Position numbers and translations under genes: made by a program. Positions 8,950-17,208 of a stretch of DNA of 64,000 nt are shown piece by piece. The DNA is from Rhodococcus gordoniae. Lineage in GTDB: Bacteria; Actinomycetota; Actinomycetes; Mycobacteriales; Mycobacteriaceae. Each line of letters opens with the position of its first letter. The first letter of the stretch is position 1. The notes beneath the pieces are model-generated. The model saw only the letters and a list, made by a program, of their open reading frames with translations, searched no databases and had not been told where the DNA came from. The stretch covers positions 62,001 through 126,000 of the forward strand of contig NZ_LPZN01000002.1 of NCBI RefSeq assembly GCF_001646655.1. Direction: 5' to 3'.

Positions 8950-9804
8950 CTAGACCCCGGAGGCAGTGGTGATCGCTCGTCGGGTGAGTACCCGGGCGAG
9001 GTGGCTCCGATACTCGGCGTCGGCATTTCCGTCGGTCATGGGAGCCGTGCCCTCGGTGGCGCGCTCGGCGGCGGCGTGGATCGTCTCGGCCGTCGCAGGC
9101 TTGCCGACCAGCGATTCCTCGACGCTGCGTGCCCGGACCGGGACGGCCGCCATGTTCGTGAGGGCGATCCTGGCCCGCTCGATGGTGCCGCCCGACGCTT
9201 CGAGGGTCGCCGCGACGCCGACGATGGACCACTGCTGAGCTGCGCGATGGAACTTCTCGTAGCGCGCCGACCAGCCCGTGTGCTTGGGAATCCGGACCTC
9301 GACGAGGATCTCCCCGGGTTCGACGGCGGTCGTGAAGTAGTCCTGGAAGAAGTCGTCCGTCGCGATGGTACGACGACCGGACGGTCCGGCCACGGTGAAG
9401 GTCGCCTCGAGCGCCACGGCGGGTGCGGCGAGGTCCCCGGCCGGATCGGCGTGCACGAGCGACCCGCCGAACGTGCCGCGATGCCGGATCTGGGGGTCGG
9501 CGACGGTTGCCGTCGCCTCGGCCAGCAGCCGTGCGTGCTCCGCGACGAGCTGGTCGTGCAACACGTCGTGGTGAGTGGTGGTCGCGCCGATCACCAGCGC
9601 GTCGCCGTCGTCGCGGATGCCGCGCAGTTCGGGGATCCTGCCGAGGTCGACGAGCACCGTCGGTGCCGCCATCCGCAGGCGCAGGACGGGCATCAGGCTC
9701 TGCCCACCGGCGATGACCTTCGCATCCTCACCGGCCTCCGCCAGCGCGGCGACTGCTTCGTCGACGTTGGACGGAGCGACGTAGTCGAACGGGGCCGGAA
9801 TCAT
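8950..9804 (-). CDS. coxM: Molybdenum hydroxylase FAD-binding medium subunit (CoxM-like)
   Basis: This 284-residue subunit would carry FAD and pass electrons from the iron-sulphur small subunit to an acceptor. The family FAD motifs are visible: AGGQSLMP near residue 40 and the HRGTFGGSLVHADPAGDL segment near residue 110. The ATG at 9804 has a GAGGAGG ribosome site and overlaps the coxL stop by ATGA. Its length is typical for medium subunits of the CO dehydrogenase/xanthine dehydrogenase family. Confidence 0.92.
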   Translation of the reverse strand: MIPAPFDYVAPSNVDEAVAALAEAGEDAKVIAGGQSLMPVLRLRMAAPTVLVDLGRIPELRGIRDDGDALVIGATTTHHDVLHDQLVAEHARLLAEATATVADPQIRHRGTFGGSLVHADPAGDLAAPAVALEATFTVAGPSGRRTIATDDFFQDYFTTAVEPGEILVEVRIPKHTGWSARYEKFHRAAQQWSIVGVAATLEASGGTIERARIALTNMAAVPVRARSVEESLVGKPATAETIHAAAERATEGTAPMTDGNADAEYRSHLARVLTRRAITTASGV

Positions 9805-12200
9805 TTCGTGCCTCCTCGGGCGTCGCGGAGAGCATGCCATATCCGCATCGGTGTACAGGGCATCTCGACGTCGGTGACGCCGAACGGCCGTACCGCGTCG
9901 AGTACGGCATTGACGACCGCCGGCGTGGAAGCGATGGTGCCCGCCTCGCCGACTCCCTTGACACCCAACGGATTACCCGGTGCGGGGGTATCGGTACGAT
10001 CGGTGACGAAGGGCGGCAGATCCACCGCCGTGGGCAACAGATATTCGGCGAACGACGAACTCAGCAAGGTACCGGACTCGTCGTGCACCGCCTCCTCGTA
10101 GAGGGCCTGGGCGATGCCCTGGGCGAGTCCGCCGTGCACCTGACCTTCGACGATGAGCGGGTTCACGACGTGGCCGACATCGTCCACACACACGTACTTG
10201 CGAATGCGCGCGTGTCCCGTCTCGGTGTCGACCTCGATCGCGCACAGATGGGTGCCGTGCGGGAACGAGAAGTTGTCGGGGTCGTAGGTCGCCTCGGAGT
10301 CGAGATTCGGTTCGACGCCGTCCGGCAGGTCGTGCGCGGCGAACACCGCGAGCGCGACGTCGGTGAGCCCGACGGACTTCGACGTTCCCTTGACGCGGAA
10401 CTGCCCGGCCTCGAAATCCAGGTCGTCCTCGGAGCATTCGAGCAGATGCGCGGCGATCGGCCGGGCCTTGGCCACCACCTTCTCGGCGGCCTTGACGACC
10501 GCGATGCCGCCCACCGCGAGCGACCGGGAGCCGTAGGTGTCGAGACCACGCGGTGAGCTCTGCGTGTCGCCGTGCAGGATCTCGATGTCGTCGAACGGGA
10601 TTCCGAGCCGGTCGGCGACGATCTGACTCCACGCCGTCTCGTGGCCCTGGCCGTGCGCGGACGCACCGGTGACGACCTCGACCTTGCCGGTCGGCAGCAT
10701 ACGGATCGCGGCGTGCTCCCACCCGCCGGCACCGTAGGAGAGCGAACCGAGCACCCGCGACGGGGCCAGGCCGCACATCTCCGTGAACGTGGAGACACCG
10801 AGACCGAGCTGGACCGGGTCGTCGCGTTCGCGCCGTTCGGCCTGCTCACGTCGTAATGCGTCGTAGTCGAACAACTCTCGCGCCTTGGCGGTCGCGGCCT
10901 CGTAGTTGCCCGAGTCGTAGGTCAGACCCGCGACCGTATCGAACGGGAACTCCTCGTGCTTGATCCAGTTCTTCTCACGGAGCTCGAGGGGGTCCATGGA
11001 CAATTCGACGGCGAGCTCGTCCATGATGCGTTCGATCGCGAAGGTGGCCTCGGGACGGCCGGCGCCGCGGTAGGCGTCGGTGGGCACCTTGTCGGTGAAC
11101 ACGTTGGTGCACGCGAAGCGATAGGAGCCGAACTTGTAGATGCCGGTGAACATGAACGCGCCGAGGATCGGTACACCCGGCGTCACCAGCCGCAGATAGG
11201 CGCCCATGTCGGCGAGCAGTTCCACCTTCAGGCCCGTGACGGTGCCGTCGCGGCGGGCGGCGAGGGTGAGCTTCTGGACCTGGTCGCGTCCGTGATGCGC
11301 GGCGAGCATCGACTCGCTGCGCGTCTCGGTGTACTTGACGGGCTTGTGCAGGCGACGCGCGATGAGGAGGGTGAGCACTTCCTCCGGCGTGACCTGCAGC
11401 TTGCCACCGAAACCACCGCCGACGTCGGGGGCGATCACGCGCAGTTTGTGCTCGGGGAGGCCGAGTGTCATCGCGAGCATCAATCTCAGGATGTGCGGCA
11501 CCTGAGTGGCCGACCACATGGTGATCTGTGAGGCGGTGGGATCGACGACGACCGAACGCGGTTCCATGAAGGCCGGGATGAGCCGCTGCTGCCGGAAGGT
11601 TCGTTCGACGACGACCTCCGCATCGCGGATCGCGTCCTCGACGTCGCCGCCGCTGCCGGCCTCGGCCGAGTCGAACACCCACGTCGCGCTGACGTTGGTG
11701 CCGAGATCGGGATGGACGAGGTCGTCGTCTCGTGCCGCGGTCTCGAGGTCGAGGACCACGGGCAGGTCCTCGTAGTCGACGTCGATGGCATCGAGGGCGT
11801 CGTGGGCCTCGTATGCGCTGCGGGCCACCACGACTGCGACGGCCTCACCCGCGAAGCGCACGGTGTCGACGGCGAGGGCGGGGGCGTTCGGGGTCTTCAT
11901 GTCCTCGGTGATCGGCCACGCGCACGGCAGGCTGCCCTGCTCCTCGGCGAGGTCGGCGCCCGTGTAGACGGCGACGACCCCCGGCTTGCCGCGAGCCTCG
12001 GAGACGTCGAGGGCGGTGATGCGGGCGTGCGCGACCGGGCTGCGCAGGATCGCGGCGTGCAGCATCCCGGGGAGCACGATGTTGTCGGTCCAGCGCGTGC
12101 GGCCGGTGATGAGGTGCTCGTCCTCCTTGCGGCGGCGCGCCCGGCCGAGTTCGGAGTCGCCGGCGCCCTCGTCGGTGGTCGGATCCACGGTGCTCGTCAT
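9801..12200 (-). CDS. coxL: Molybdenum hydroxylase large subunit, form II CO-dehydrogenase-like (CoxL-like)
   Basis: The 799-residue subunit would hold the molybdopterin cytosine dinucleotide cofactor. Mo-binding loops such as PDVGGGFGGK and GASAHGQGHETAW are present, and a Glu in GVGEAG (residue 752) fits the catalytic base. The active-site loop reads DAYRGAGR (375-382). True (form I) CO dehydrogenases carry a Cys in AYXCSFR here, so this is form II, whose substrate is unknown and is probably not CO. It overlaps both coxS and coxM by four bases, consistent with a tightly coupled heterotrimer. Confidence 0.93.
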   Translation of the reverse strand: MTSTVDPTTDEGAGDSELGRARRRKEDEHLITGRTRWTDNIVLPGMLHAAILRSPVAHARITALDVSEARGKPGVVAVYTGADLAEEQGSLPCAWPITEDMKTPNAPALAVDTVRFAGEAVAVVVARSAYEAHDALDAIDVDYEDLPVVLDLETAARDDDLVHPDLGTNVSATWVFDSAEAGSGGDVEDAIRDAEVVVERTFRQQRLIPAFMEPRSVVVDPTASQITMWSATQVPHILRLMLAMTLGLPEHKLRVIAPDVGGGFGGKLQVTPEEVLTLLIARRLHKPVKYTETRSESMLAAHHGRDQVQKLTLAARRDGTVTGLKVELLADMGAYLRLVTPGVPILGAFMFTGIYKFGSYRFACTNVFTDKVPTDAYRGAGRPEATFAIERIMDELAVELSMDPLELREKNWIKHEEFPFDTVAGLTYDSGNYEAATAKARELFDYDALRREQAERRERDDPVQLGLGVSTFTEMCGLAPSRVLGSLSYGAGGWEHAAIRMLPTGKVEVVTGASAHGQGHETAWSQIVADRLGIPFDDIEILHGDTQSSPRGLDTYGSRSLAVGGIAVVKAAEKVVAKARPIAAHLLECSEDDLDFEAGQFRVKGTSKSVGLTDVALAVFAAHDLPDGVEPNLDSEATYDPDNFSFPHGTHLCAIEVDTETGHARIRKYVCVDDVGHVVNPLIVEGQVHGGLAQGIAQALYEEAVHDESGTLLSSSFAEYLLPTAVDLPPFVTDRTDTPAPGNPLGVKGVGEAGTIASTPAVVNAVLDAVRPFGVTDVEMPCTPMRIWHALRDARGGTK

Positions 12201-12691
12201 CGTGCGGCCTCCTCGGTAGCTGCCGGGTTCTCGCGCAGCCGCTGCGCGGCGTCACGCGCGGCGGCCACGATGTTCTGGTATCCGGTGCAGCGGCACAGAT
12301 TTCCTTCGAGACCGTGCCGTACGTCCTCGTCGTTCGGATCGGAGTTCTCGGAGAGCAGGTCGATGGTCGCCATGATCATCCCGGGCGTACAGAAGCCGCA
12401 TTGCAGTGCGTGCTTCTCGCGGAACGCTTCCTGGACCGGATGCAGGTTGCCGTCCTCGGCGAGCCCTTCGACGGTGGTGACGGAGTGCCCGTCGGTCTGC
12501 ACCGCGAGCACCGAGCACGACTTGACGCTGCGGTCGTCGAACAACACGGTGCAGGCACCGCAGTTGCTCGTGTCGCAACCGACCACCGTGCCCACCTTCC
12601 CGAGTCGATCTCTGAGGTAGTGGACGAGAAGCAGTCGCGGTTCCACGTCGTCCGTGTACTGCGTTCCGTCTACGGTGACAGTGATGCGCAT
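12197..12691 (-). CDS. coxS: Molybdenum hydroxylase 2Fe-2S small subunit (CoxS-like)
   Basis: This 164-residue electron-transfer subunit has two [2Fe-2S] clusters. The plant-type ferredoxin cluster uses Cys39, 44, 47 and 59 (GCDTSNCGAC ... SC). The second, all-helical cluster uses Cys98, 101, 133 and 135 (CGFC ... CRC). The ATG at 12691 follows a GGAGG ribosome site. It is the first gene of the SLM-G unit; a perfect dyad lies 27-44 bases upstream of its start. The gene order S-L-M differs from the classic cox order M-S-L, as is common for form II loci. Confidence 0.93.
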   Translation of the reverse strand: MRITVTVDGTQYTDDVEPRLLLVHYLRDRLGKVGTVVGCDTSNCGACTVLFDDRSVKSCSVLAVQTDGHSVTTVEGLAEDGNLHPVQEAFREKHALQCGFCTPGMIMATIDLLSENSDPNDEDVRHGLEGNLCRCTGYQNIVAAARDAAQRLRENPAATEEAAR

Positions 12692-12717
12692 GGGTCCTCC
12701 AAGTACCTCACGTGACG

Positions 12718-12735
12718 CAGTGATACAGATCACTG
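12718..12735. promoter_or_regulatory. Perfect dyad, candidate operator of coxSLM-G
   Basis: CAGTGAT-ACAG-ATCACTG is a perfect inverted repeat with 7-base arms and a 4-base spacer. It lies 27-44 bases upstream of the coxS start, in the 212-base gap after the XdhC gene. Its position near the expected core promoter suggests a repressor or activator site. The binding protein is unknown. Confidence 0.6.
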
Positions 12736-12903
12736 ACACTCTGCTGCATATCGCGCACAGGAAGGACCCGAATCGCCGAAATCGCCTTCGCGCCGATCGG
12801 AGGCGGAACCTGCCCCGAGGAACTGCATGACCGCCGCCTCGAGGACAAGCCTGGAGGAGTCCGGCTCCGTCACCGCCCAGAGCTTCGCGATCGACGAGGG
12901 CGC

Positions 12904-14046
12904 TCAGGACTTCCGAACGCCGATGTGCTCCTCGTGGATGTGGATCGGTCCGCGTGTCTCCGCGAGCCGGCCGCCGCCCCCGCCCCATCGCAGCGCGATG
13001 ATCTCGGCGGCGATGGACACGGCGGTCTCCTCGGGGGTGCGGGCACCGAGGTCCAGACCGATCGGCGACGACAGGCGTCCCAGTTCCTCCTCGGTCAGGT
13101 CCGTCTCCCGCAGGCGCTCCATGCGGTCGTCGTGGGTGCGGCGCGAACCCATCGCGCCGACGTACGCCACGTCGAGCCGCAGCGCGACCTCGAGGAGCGG
13201 CACGTCGAACTTCGGATCGTGGGTGAGAACCGTGATGACGGTGCGGGCATCCACGCGACCCGCTTCGGCCTCGGCCGCGAGATAACGGTGCGGCCAGTCC
13301 ACGATCACCTCGTGGGCACCGGGGAAGCGGGCTTCGGTGGCGAACACCCCGCGCGCGTCGCACACGGTCACCGTGTAACCCAGGAACGAACCGAGCCGGG
13401 CCATCGCCGACGCGAAGTCGATCGCCCCGAACACGATCAACCGGGGCGGGGGCTGGAAAACGTTGACGAACACCGACATTCCCTCACCACGACGTTCACC
13501 GTCCGTGCCGTAGTGCAGGGTGCCCGAACGTCCGGCCTCGAGCAGGCCGCGCGCGTCGTCGACGACGGCGTCGTGCATGCGTGACGAGGCGAGCTGCCCG
13601 TCCGCGCGGTCGCGCCACACGACCATCCGCCGCCCCCGCACCGCCGGGTCGGGATGGGCGGTGACGGTCGCGAGAGCGACGGGCTCGCCCGCCCGGACGG
13701 AGCCGAGCAGGTCGGTGAAGGCGGGAAAGGAGTCCGCATCGATCCGTTCGACGAAGACGTCGATGATGCCGCCGCACGTGAGGCCGACGGAGAACGCGTC
13801 GTCGTCGGAGACCCCGTAGCGCTGCAGCACCGGCTGCCCGCTCGCGATGATCGATCGGCCGAGTTCGTAGACATCGCCCTCGACGCATCCGCCCGAGACA
13901 CTGCCGGTGACGGTCCCGTCCTGGGCGACCAGCATCGATGCACCCGGGCCCCGCGGTGCCGACCGGAAGGTGGAGACCACGGTGCCCACCGCGACGGTCT
14001 CCCCGGCCCGGTATCGCCGGTCGAGTTCGTCCAGAATTTCACGCAC
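12904..14046 (-). CDS. XdhC/CoxI-family molybdenum hydroxylase maturation protein
   Basis: The 380-residue protein starts MREILDELDRRYRAGE and has the XdhC-CoxI domain (GTVVSTFRSAPRGPGASMLV, VSGGCVEGDV, GLTCGGIIDVF) in the first 200 residues, then a Rossmann-type XdhC_C domain. The family inserts sulphurated Mo cofactor into xanthine and CO dehydrogenase-type enzymes. One oddity is that the Rossmann segment reads LIVFGAIDFASAM where many relatives have a GAG(H/P) glycine pattern. It overlaps the VWA gene upstream and precedes coxS by 212 bases, so it belongs to the accessory half of the locus. Confidence 0.9.
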   Translation of the reverse strand: MREILDELDRRYRAGETVAVGTVVSTFRSAPRGPGASMLVAQDGTVTGSVSGGCVEGDVYELGRSIIASGQPVLQRYGVSDDDAFSVGLTCGGIIDVFVERIDADSFPAFTDLLGSVRAGEPVALATVTAHPDPAVRGRRMVVWRDRADGQLASSRMHDAVVDDARGLLEAGRSGTLHYGTDGERRGEGMSVFVNVFQPPPRLIVFGAIDFASAMARLGSFLGYTVTVCDARGVFATEARFPGAHEVIVDWPHRYLAAEAEAGRVDARTVITVLTHDPKFDVPLLEVALRLDVAYVGAMGSRRTHDDRMERLRETDLTEEELGRLSSPIGLDLGARTPEETAVSIAAEIIALRWGGGGGRLAETRGPIHIHEEHIGVRKS

Positions 14047-15151
14047 GCCGAACCTCCTCGAGAAGTTCTTCCAGTGTCGCGAGGCTGTGTCCCGCGAGCA
14101 GACGATCGATGTGCGGCAGCGCCGCGGAGATACCCGACTGGATCGGTTCGTAGCCCTCGCCGCCGGCGTGCGGGTTCACCCACAGCACGCGGTGCGCGAG
14201 GCGGTGCAGCTGCGCCATCTGCTCCCCGAGCAGTGAGGCGTCGCCGCGTTCCCAGCCGTCGGAGAAGATCACGACCACCGCACCCCGCGCGAAACCCCTA
14301 CGCCCCCAACGGTCCAGGAAGGCGTGGAGAGTGTCGCCGAGGCGTGTCCCGCCGGCCCAGTCGGGTACCGCTCGTGCGGTCCCGGCGAGCGCGACGTCCG
14401 GGTCGCGGGCTCTCAGCGCCCGCGACAGGCGGGTCAGCCGCGTGCCGAGGGAGAACACCTCGGTGGACGACGGGGCGGCACGTGTGACGACGTGCGCCAA
14501 CCGCAGCAGCGCGTCGGCGTAGGGACTCATCGACCCGGACACGTCGATGAGCAACACCACCCGGCGCGTTCGGGTCGCCCGCGCACGGTGCCGTGGCCGG
14601 ACGGGTTCGCCTCCGCTCGCCAGCATGTCGCGCAGGGTGTGCCGCGGATCCACCGGTCCGCGCCGGGAAGGCTTCGAACGCAGTGCCCGACGTGTCGGCG
14701 GACGGGGCTGCAACCGCGCGAGCAGTTCGGCGAGATGAGCGCGTTCGGCGGTCGTCAGTTCGGCCACGTCGCGATGACGGAGGACATCGGTGTCGTCCGC
14801 CGCGACCTGCAGTCGTGGTGCCTCGTCCCCGGAGTCGCCGTCGGCGCCCTCGCCTCGGGACAACGCGGCGATCCGCGCGGTGCGGGTGCGCTGCCCGTGG
14901 GTCCGCGAACCGGTCGGGACGGTGTCGCCGAACCAGTGGACGAAGGCCGCGTCGTAGCGGGCCGTATCGTCCGGTGTGCGGCACAGCGTGGCGCGACCCG
15001 CCCAATAGACCTGGACGGGATCCCCGACGTCGACGTGTCCCAGGGCGTCGAGATAGGTGGCGGTCGCGTCGAGAGCGACGGGCAGACCGGCGGCGGCGAG
15101 GGCGCGGCCGAAACCTGCGAGGCCGACGACCGGGCCGGCGGCGGTCGTCAC
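14039..15151 (-). CDS. coxE: CoxE-like VWA-domain protein
   Basis: This is a 370-residue protein with a GTG start that overlaps the moxR stop (GTGA). The C-terminal half is a von Willebrand A domain with a complete MIDAS start, DVSGS at 203-207, and later TRLGDTL and FSDGWERGD. The N-terminal half is Arg-rich with an acidic insert. CoxE works with the MoxR-type ATPase CoxD in maturing the Mo/Cu site of CO dehydrogenase; in form II loci the pair probably serves a similar cofactor-remodelling role. It overlaps the XdhC gene by eight bases. Confidence 0.9.
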   Translation of the reverse strand: MTTAAGPVVGLAGFGRALAAAGLPVALDATATYLDALGHVDVGDPVQVYWAGRATLCRTPDDTARYDAAFVHWFGDTVPTGSRTHGQRTRTARIAALSRGEGADGDSGDEAPRLQVAADDTDVLRHRDVAELTTAERAHLAELLARLQPRPPTRRALRSKPSRRGPVDPRHTLRDMLASGGEPVRPRHRARATRTRRVVLLIDVSGSMSPYADALLRLAHVVTRAAPSSTEVFSLGTRLTRLSRALRARDPDVALAGTARAVPDWAGGTRLGDTLHAFLDRWGRRGFARGAVVVIFSDGWERGDASLLGEQMAQLHRLAHRVLWVNPHAGGEGYEPIQSGISAALPHIDRLLAGHSLATLEELLEEVRRA

Positions 15152-16041
15152 CCCGCCCTCGACAGGTCGAGACCGGTTCGGGTGACACGGTCGATGTCCT
15201 CGCGGTACTTCAGGACCGCGCCGAGTGTCGCCGCGGCCGTCGCCGCGTCGAGGGCGTCGCGATCGAGGGCGAGCAGTGCGCGTGCCCAGTCGAGGGATTC
15301 GGCGATACCGGGCGGTTTGAGAAGTTCCTGTCCGCGGAGCAACTGCACCGCGCGGGCGATCTGCTCGGCGAGCGGGCGCCCCAGTCCCGGTAGCCGCCGC
15401 TGCAGGATCGCGACCTCGCGTTCGAGATCGGGATGCTCCACCCAGTGGTACAGACAGCGGCGTTTGAGTGCATCGTGCACCTCGCGGGTCCGGTTGGAGG
15501 TGAGCACCACCAGAGGTGGGACCTCGGCACGGACCTCACCGAGTTCGGGGATCGTCACGGCGTTCTCGTCGAGCAACTGGAGCAGAAATGCCTCGAACTC
15601 GTCGTCGGCACGGTCGATCTCGTCGACGAGCAGCACGCACGGTGATTCGGTGAGTGCTCGCAGCAACGGGCGGACGAGGAGATAGCGCTCCGTGTACAGG
15701 GAACGTTCGGCGGTGTCCGCGTCGAGCGCACCGTCGCTCGCCGCCTCGAGCGACCGTAGGTGGAGCAGCTGCCGGGGAAAATCCCAGTCGTAGAGGGCCT
15801 GCGAGGCGTCGATGCCCTCGTGGCACTGCAGACGGATCATCGGAAGGCCCAGGGCCCGGGCGAGTGCCGCTGCGAGCGAGGTCTTCCCGGTGCCGGGTTC
15901 GCCTTCGCAGAAGAGCGGGCGGCCCATGCGCATCGCGAGGAAGACGACGGTCGCCAGTCCGTCGTCGGCGAGATAACCCGTCGTGTCGAGCGCAGCCGAG
16001 AGCTTCTCGGGTGAATCGATGCGTGTCGCGTCGCCGGCCAT
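15148..16041 (-). CDS. MoxR-family AAA+ ATPase (CoxD-like)
   Basis: The 297-residue AAA+ ATPase has Walker A GEPGTGKTS (47-55), Walker B CVLLVDEIDRAD, the sensor segment VLTSNRTREV, and a C-terminal lid with QIARAVQLLRGQELLKPPGIAESLDWA. It is the first gene of the accessory trio MoxR-VWA-XdhC. MoxR ATPases with VWA partners act as chaperones for metal-cofactor enzymes; here the client is expected to be the coxSLM product. Upstream of the start lies a 25-bp tandem repeat. Confidence 0.93.
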   Translation of the reverse strand: MAGDATRIDSPEKLSAALDTTGYLADDGLATVVFLAMRMGRPLFCEGEPGTGKTSLAAALARALGLPMIRLQCHEGIDASQALYDWDFPRQLLHLRSLEAASDGALDADTAERSLYTERYLLVRPLLRALTESPCVLLVDEIDRADDEFEAFLLQLLDENAVTIPELGEVRAEVPPLVVLTSNRTREVHDALKRRCLYHWVEHPDLEREVAILQRRLPGLGRPLAEQIARAVQLLRGQELLKPPGIAESLDWARALLALDRDALDAATAAATLGAVLKYREDIDRVTRTGLDLSRAG

Positions 16042-16085
16042 GAGGCGAGCCTAGATGCTCACCCGCCTCCGGACCGGCGACTGCC

Positions 16086-16163
16086 ACGATCGAACGGCTC
16101 AGCCGTCGGGACGATCGGACGGCTCAGCCGTCGGGACGATCGGGCGGCCGGTTCAGCCGTCGG
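16086..16163. repeat. Three tandem copies of a 25-bp unit
   Basis: The unit ACGATCGGACGGCTCAGCCG + TCGGG occurs at 16086-16110 (one base differs) and 16111-16135. A third, slightly longer and degenerate copy spans 16136-16163. Each unit contains the internal dyad CGGCTCAGCCG. It lies upstream of the moxR start, overlapping the 3' end of the zinc-ribbon gene. Confidence 0.8.
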
Positions 16164-16365
16164 TGTGCGCGAGCTGTGTTGCCCCGTCGACGAACAGGGT
16201 GGCGCATCCGGGGCACAGCGTGGTCGGCCCGGTGGCCCAGCCGTTCACCTGGGCGTGGAGTTCGGCCTGCAGTCGACTCCGTGCGGCAGTGCGGTAGCAG
16301 TGATCGCAATGATCGCAACGGAAGACCCACCGGTCACCGGCAAGCGGGTCGCGGCGCGGCATCAT
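16153..16365 (-). CDS. Small zinc-ribbon-like protein, 70 aa
   Basis: The short protein has two cysteine knuckles, CDHCDHC near residue 17 and CPGC near residue 51, that could bind one zinc ion. The sequence between is helical (ARSRLQAELHAQVNGW). It starts MMPRRDPLAGDRWVF. The spacing of the knuckles and conserved-looking composition suggest a real gene, but I do not know its role. Its stop lies inside the third copy of the tandem repeat, 112 bases before the moxR start on the same strand. Confidence 0.55.
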   Translation of the reverse strand: MMPRRDPLAGDRWVFRCDHCDHCYRTAARSRLQAELHAQVNGWATGPTTLCPGCATLFVDGATQLAHTDG

Positions 16366-16725
16366 GTGTCCACCTCGGTGTGGTCGAATCGGTCGGAACT
16401 GCCTGCGGGGGTGTCGGTCCGGTCAGGGAACGGACTTTCCCATGACACGGGCCCACCATGCGTCGAGTGGGCTGGGATCAGGCCAGCGAATCGTGTCGTC
16501 TGCGATGGAATGCGACCGGGACGCGGTGTCTTCACGTCCGTTTTCGGCGCTCGGTGAATCGGAATGTGCATTACGCACTGAGGTCACCCCTTATTGCTAT
16601 CGGCGCGTCCGTTCGTCGGACACACACCTACGCACCTGTGAGGCGTTCTTCGATGCTAGCCTCCTTTGCGCGTTCCGGGTCCGTTTTCCGGTATCTCCGC
16701 TGTTCGTCGCGCGGAGACCGAAGAC
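16366..16725. other. Intergenic stretch, no convincing gene
   Basis: About 360 bases between the zinc-ribbon gene and hspR. It is less GC-rich around 16560-16680 than its surroundings. Open frames here lack family motifs and codon bias. CTCCC-GGTAG-GGGAG just past the hspR stop (16732-16750) may be a weak terminator for hspR. Promoters for the zinc-ribbon and moxR genes could lie here. Confidence 0.5.
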
Positions 16726-17058
16726 CTACGACCCTCCCGGTAGGGGAGGTGGGCCGCCGTCGAGTGCGGAACGCAGACGTGTGTTGTCCGCCTGCAGCGC
16801 CGCATTGCTTGCTTCGAGTTCGAGGATCCGGGCGACGCCGGCGATATTGACACCCGATGCCACGAGCTCGACGATCCGTTGCACGGTCTCGAGATCGTTC
16901 TCGCTGTAGCGACGCGTTCCACCCGCTGTACGGGCAGGATTGAGCAGGCCCCGGCGTTCGTACAGGCGCAGGGTCTGTGGGTCGAGTCCCGAGAGTTCGG
17001 CGGCCACGGAGATCCCGTAGACCCCGCGCTGGGCGCGCAGAAAAGGATCGTGCGTCAT
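16726..17058 (-). CDS. hspR: MerR-family regulator, HspR-like
   Basis: This 110-residue regulator starts at ATG 17058, after a GGAGGAG ribosome site. The winged-helix signature GVYGISVAAELSGLDPQTLRLYERRGLL matches HspR, the repressor of heat-shock genes in actinobacteria, followed by RTAGGTRRYSENDLETVQRIVEL and a coiled coil. The C-terminus is short and Pro/Gly-rich. It diverges from an hsp20 gene; HspR controls an hsp20 gene (acr2) in Mycobacterium, so this is a likely regulator-target pair. The usual HspR gene lies in the dnaK operon, so this may be a second, dedicated paralogue. Confidence 0.85.
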   Translation of the reverse strand: MTHDPFLRAQRGVYGISVAAELSGLDPQTLRLYERRGLLNPARTAGGTRRYSENDLETVQRIVELVASGVNIAGVARILELEASNAALQADNTRLRSALDGGPPPLPGGS

Positions 17059-17100
17059 CGTCTCCTCCGGTGGGCCGTGGGGCCGCAGCTGACCAAAGCC

Positions 17101-17130
17101 TTGACCGAAGTGTATCAGCAGCGCCATAAT
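17101..17130 (+). promoter_or_regulatory. Candidate sigma-70 type promoter of hsp20
   Basis: TTGACC (17101-17106) and CATAAT (17125-17130) are spaced by 18 bases and point toward hsp20, whose ATG is 79 bases beyond the -10 box. The match to the vegetative consensus is good for a GC-rich genome. Confidence 0.55.
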
Positions 17131-17132
17131 AA

Positions 17133-17154
17133 ATCTGTGTCAACTGGCACAGAT
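17133..17154. promoter_or_regulatory. Dyad between hspR and hsp20, candidate operator
   Basis: ATCTGTG-TCAACTGG-CACAGAT is a perfect 7-base-arm inverted repeat starting two bases after the putative hsp20 -10 box. A second, overlapping dyad is GTCAA (17139-17143) with TTGAC (17158-17162). It is not an obvious match to the mycobacterial HAIR element, but its place over the likely transcription start fits a repressor site. Confidence 0.5.
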
Positions 17155-17208
17155 AATTGACGGAGTGTGGCCGTCACGAACGGCCGGACAGTCGGAGGTG
17201 ACAGACCG

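Noticed and set aside
8038-10101. Long plus-strand open frame opposite coxG/coxM/coxL
   Set aside because: Composition is Arg/Gly/Asp-rich with no domain, and the opposite strand encodes clear Mo hydroxylase subunits.
9801-12200. Calling the large subunit a true CO dehydrogenase
   Set aside because: The active-site loop is AYRGAGR and has no Cys; form I enzymes need the Cys that binds copper.
12197-13363. Extended CoxS with a 220-residue N-terminal addition
   Set aside because: The extra part is antisense-like Arg/His-rich sequence overlapping the XdhC gene. ATG 12691 has a good ribosome site and gives a normal-length CoxS.
16086-16163. CRISPR array
   Set aside because: The units are directly adjacent with no unique spacers, and no cas gene is in the window.
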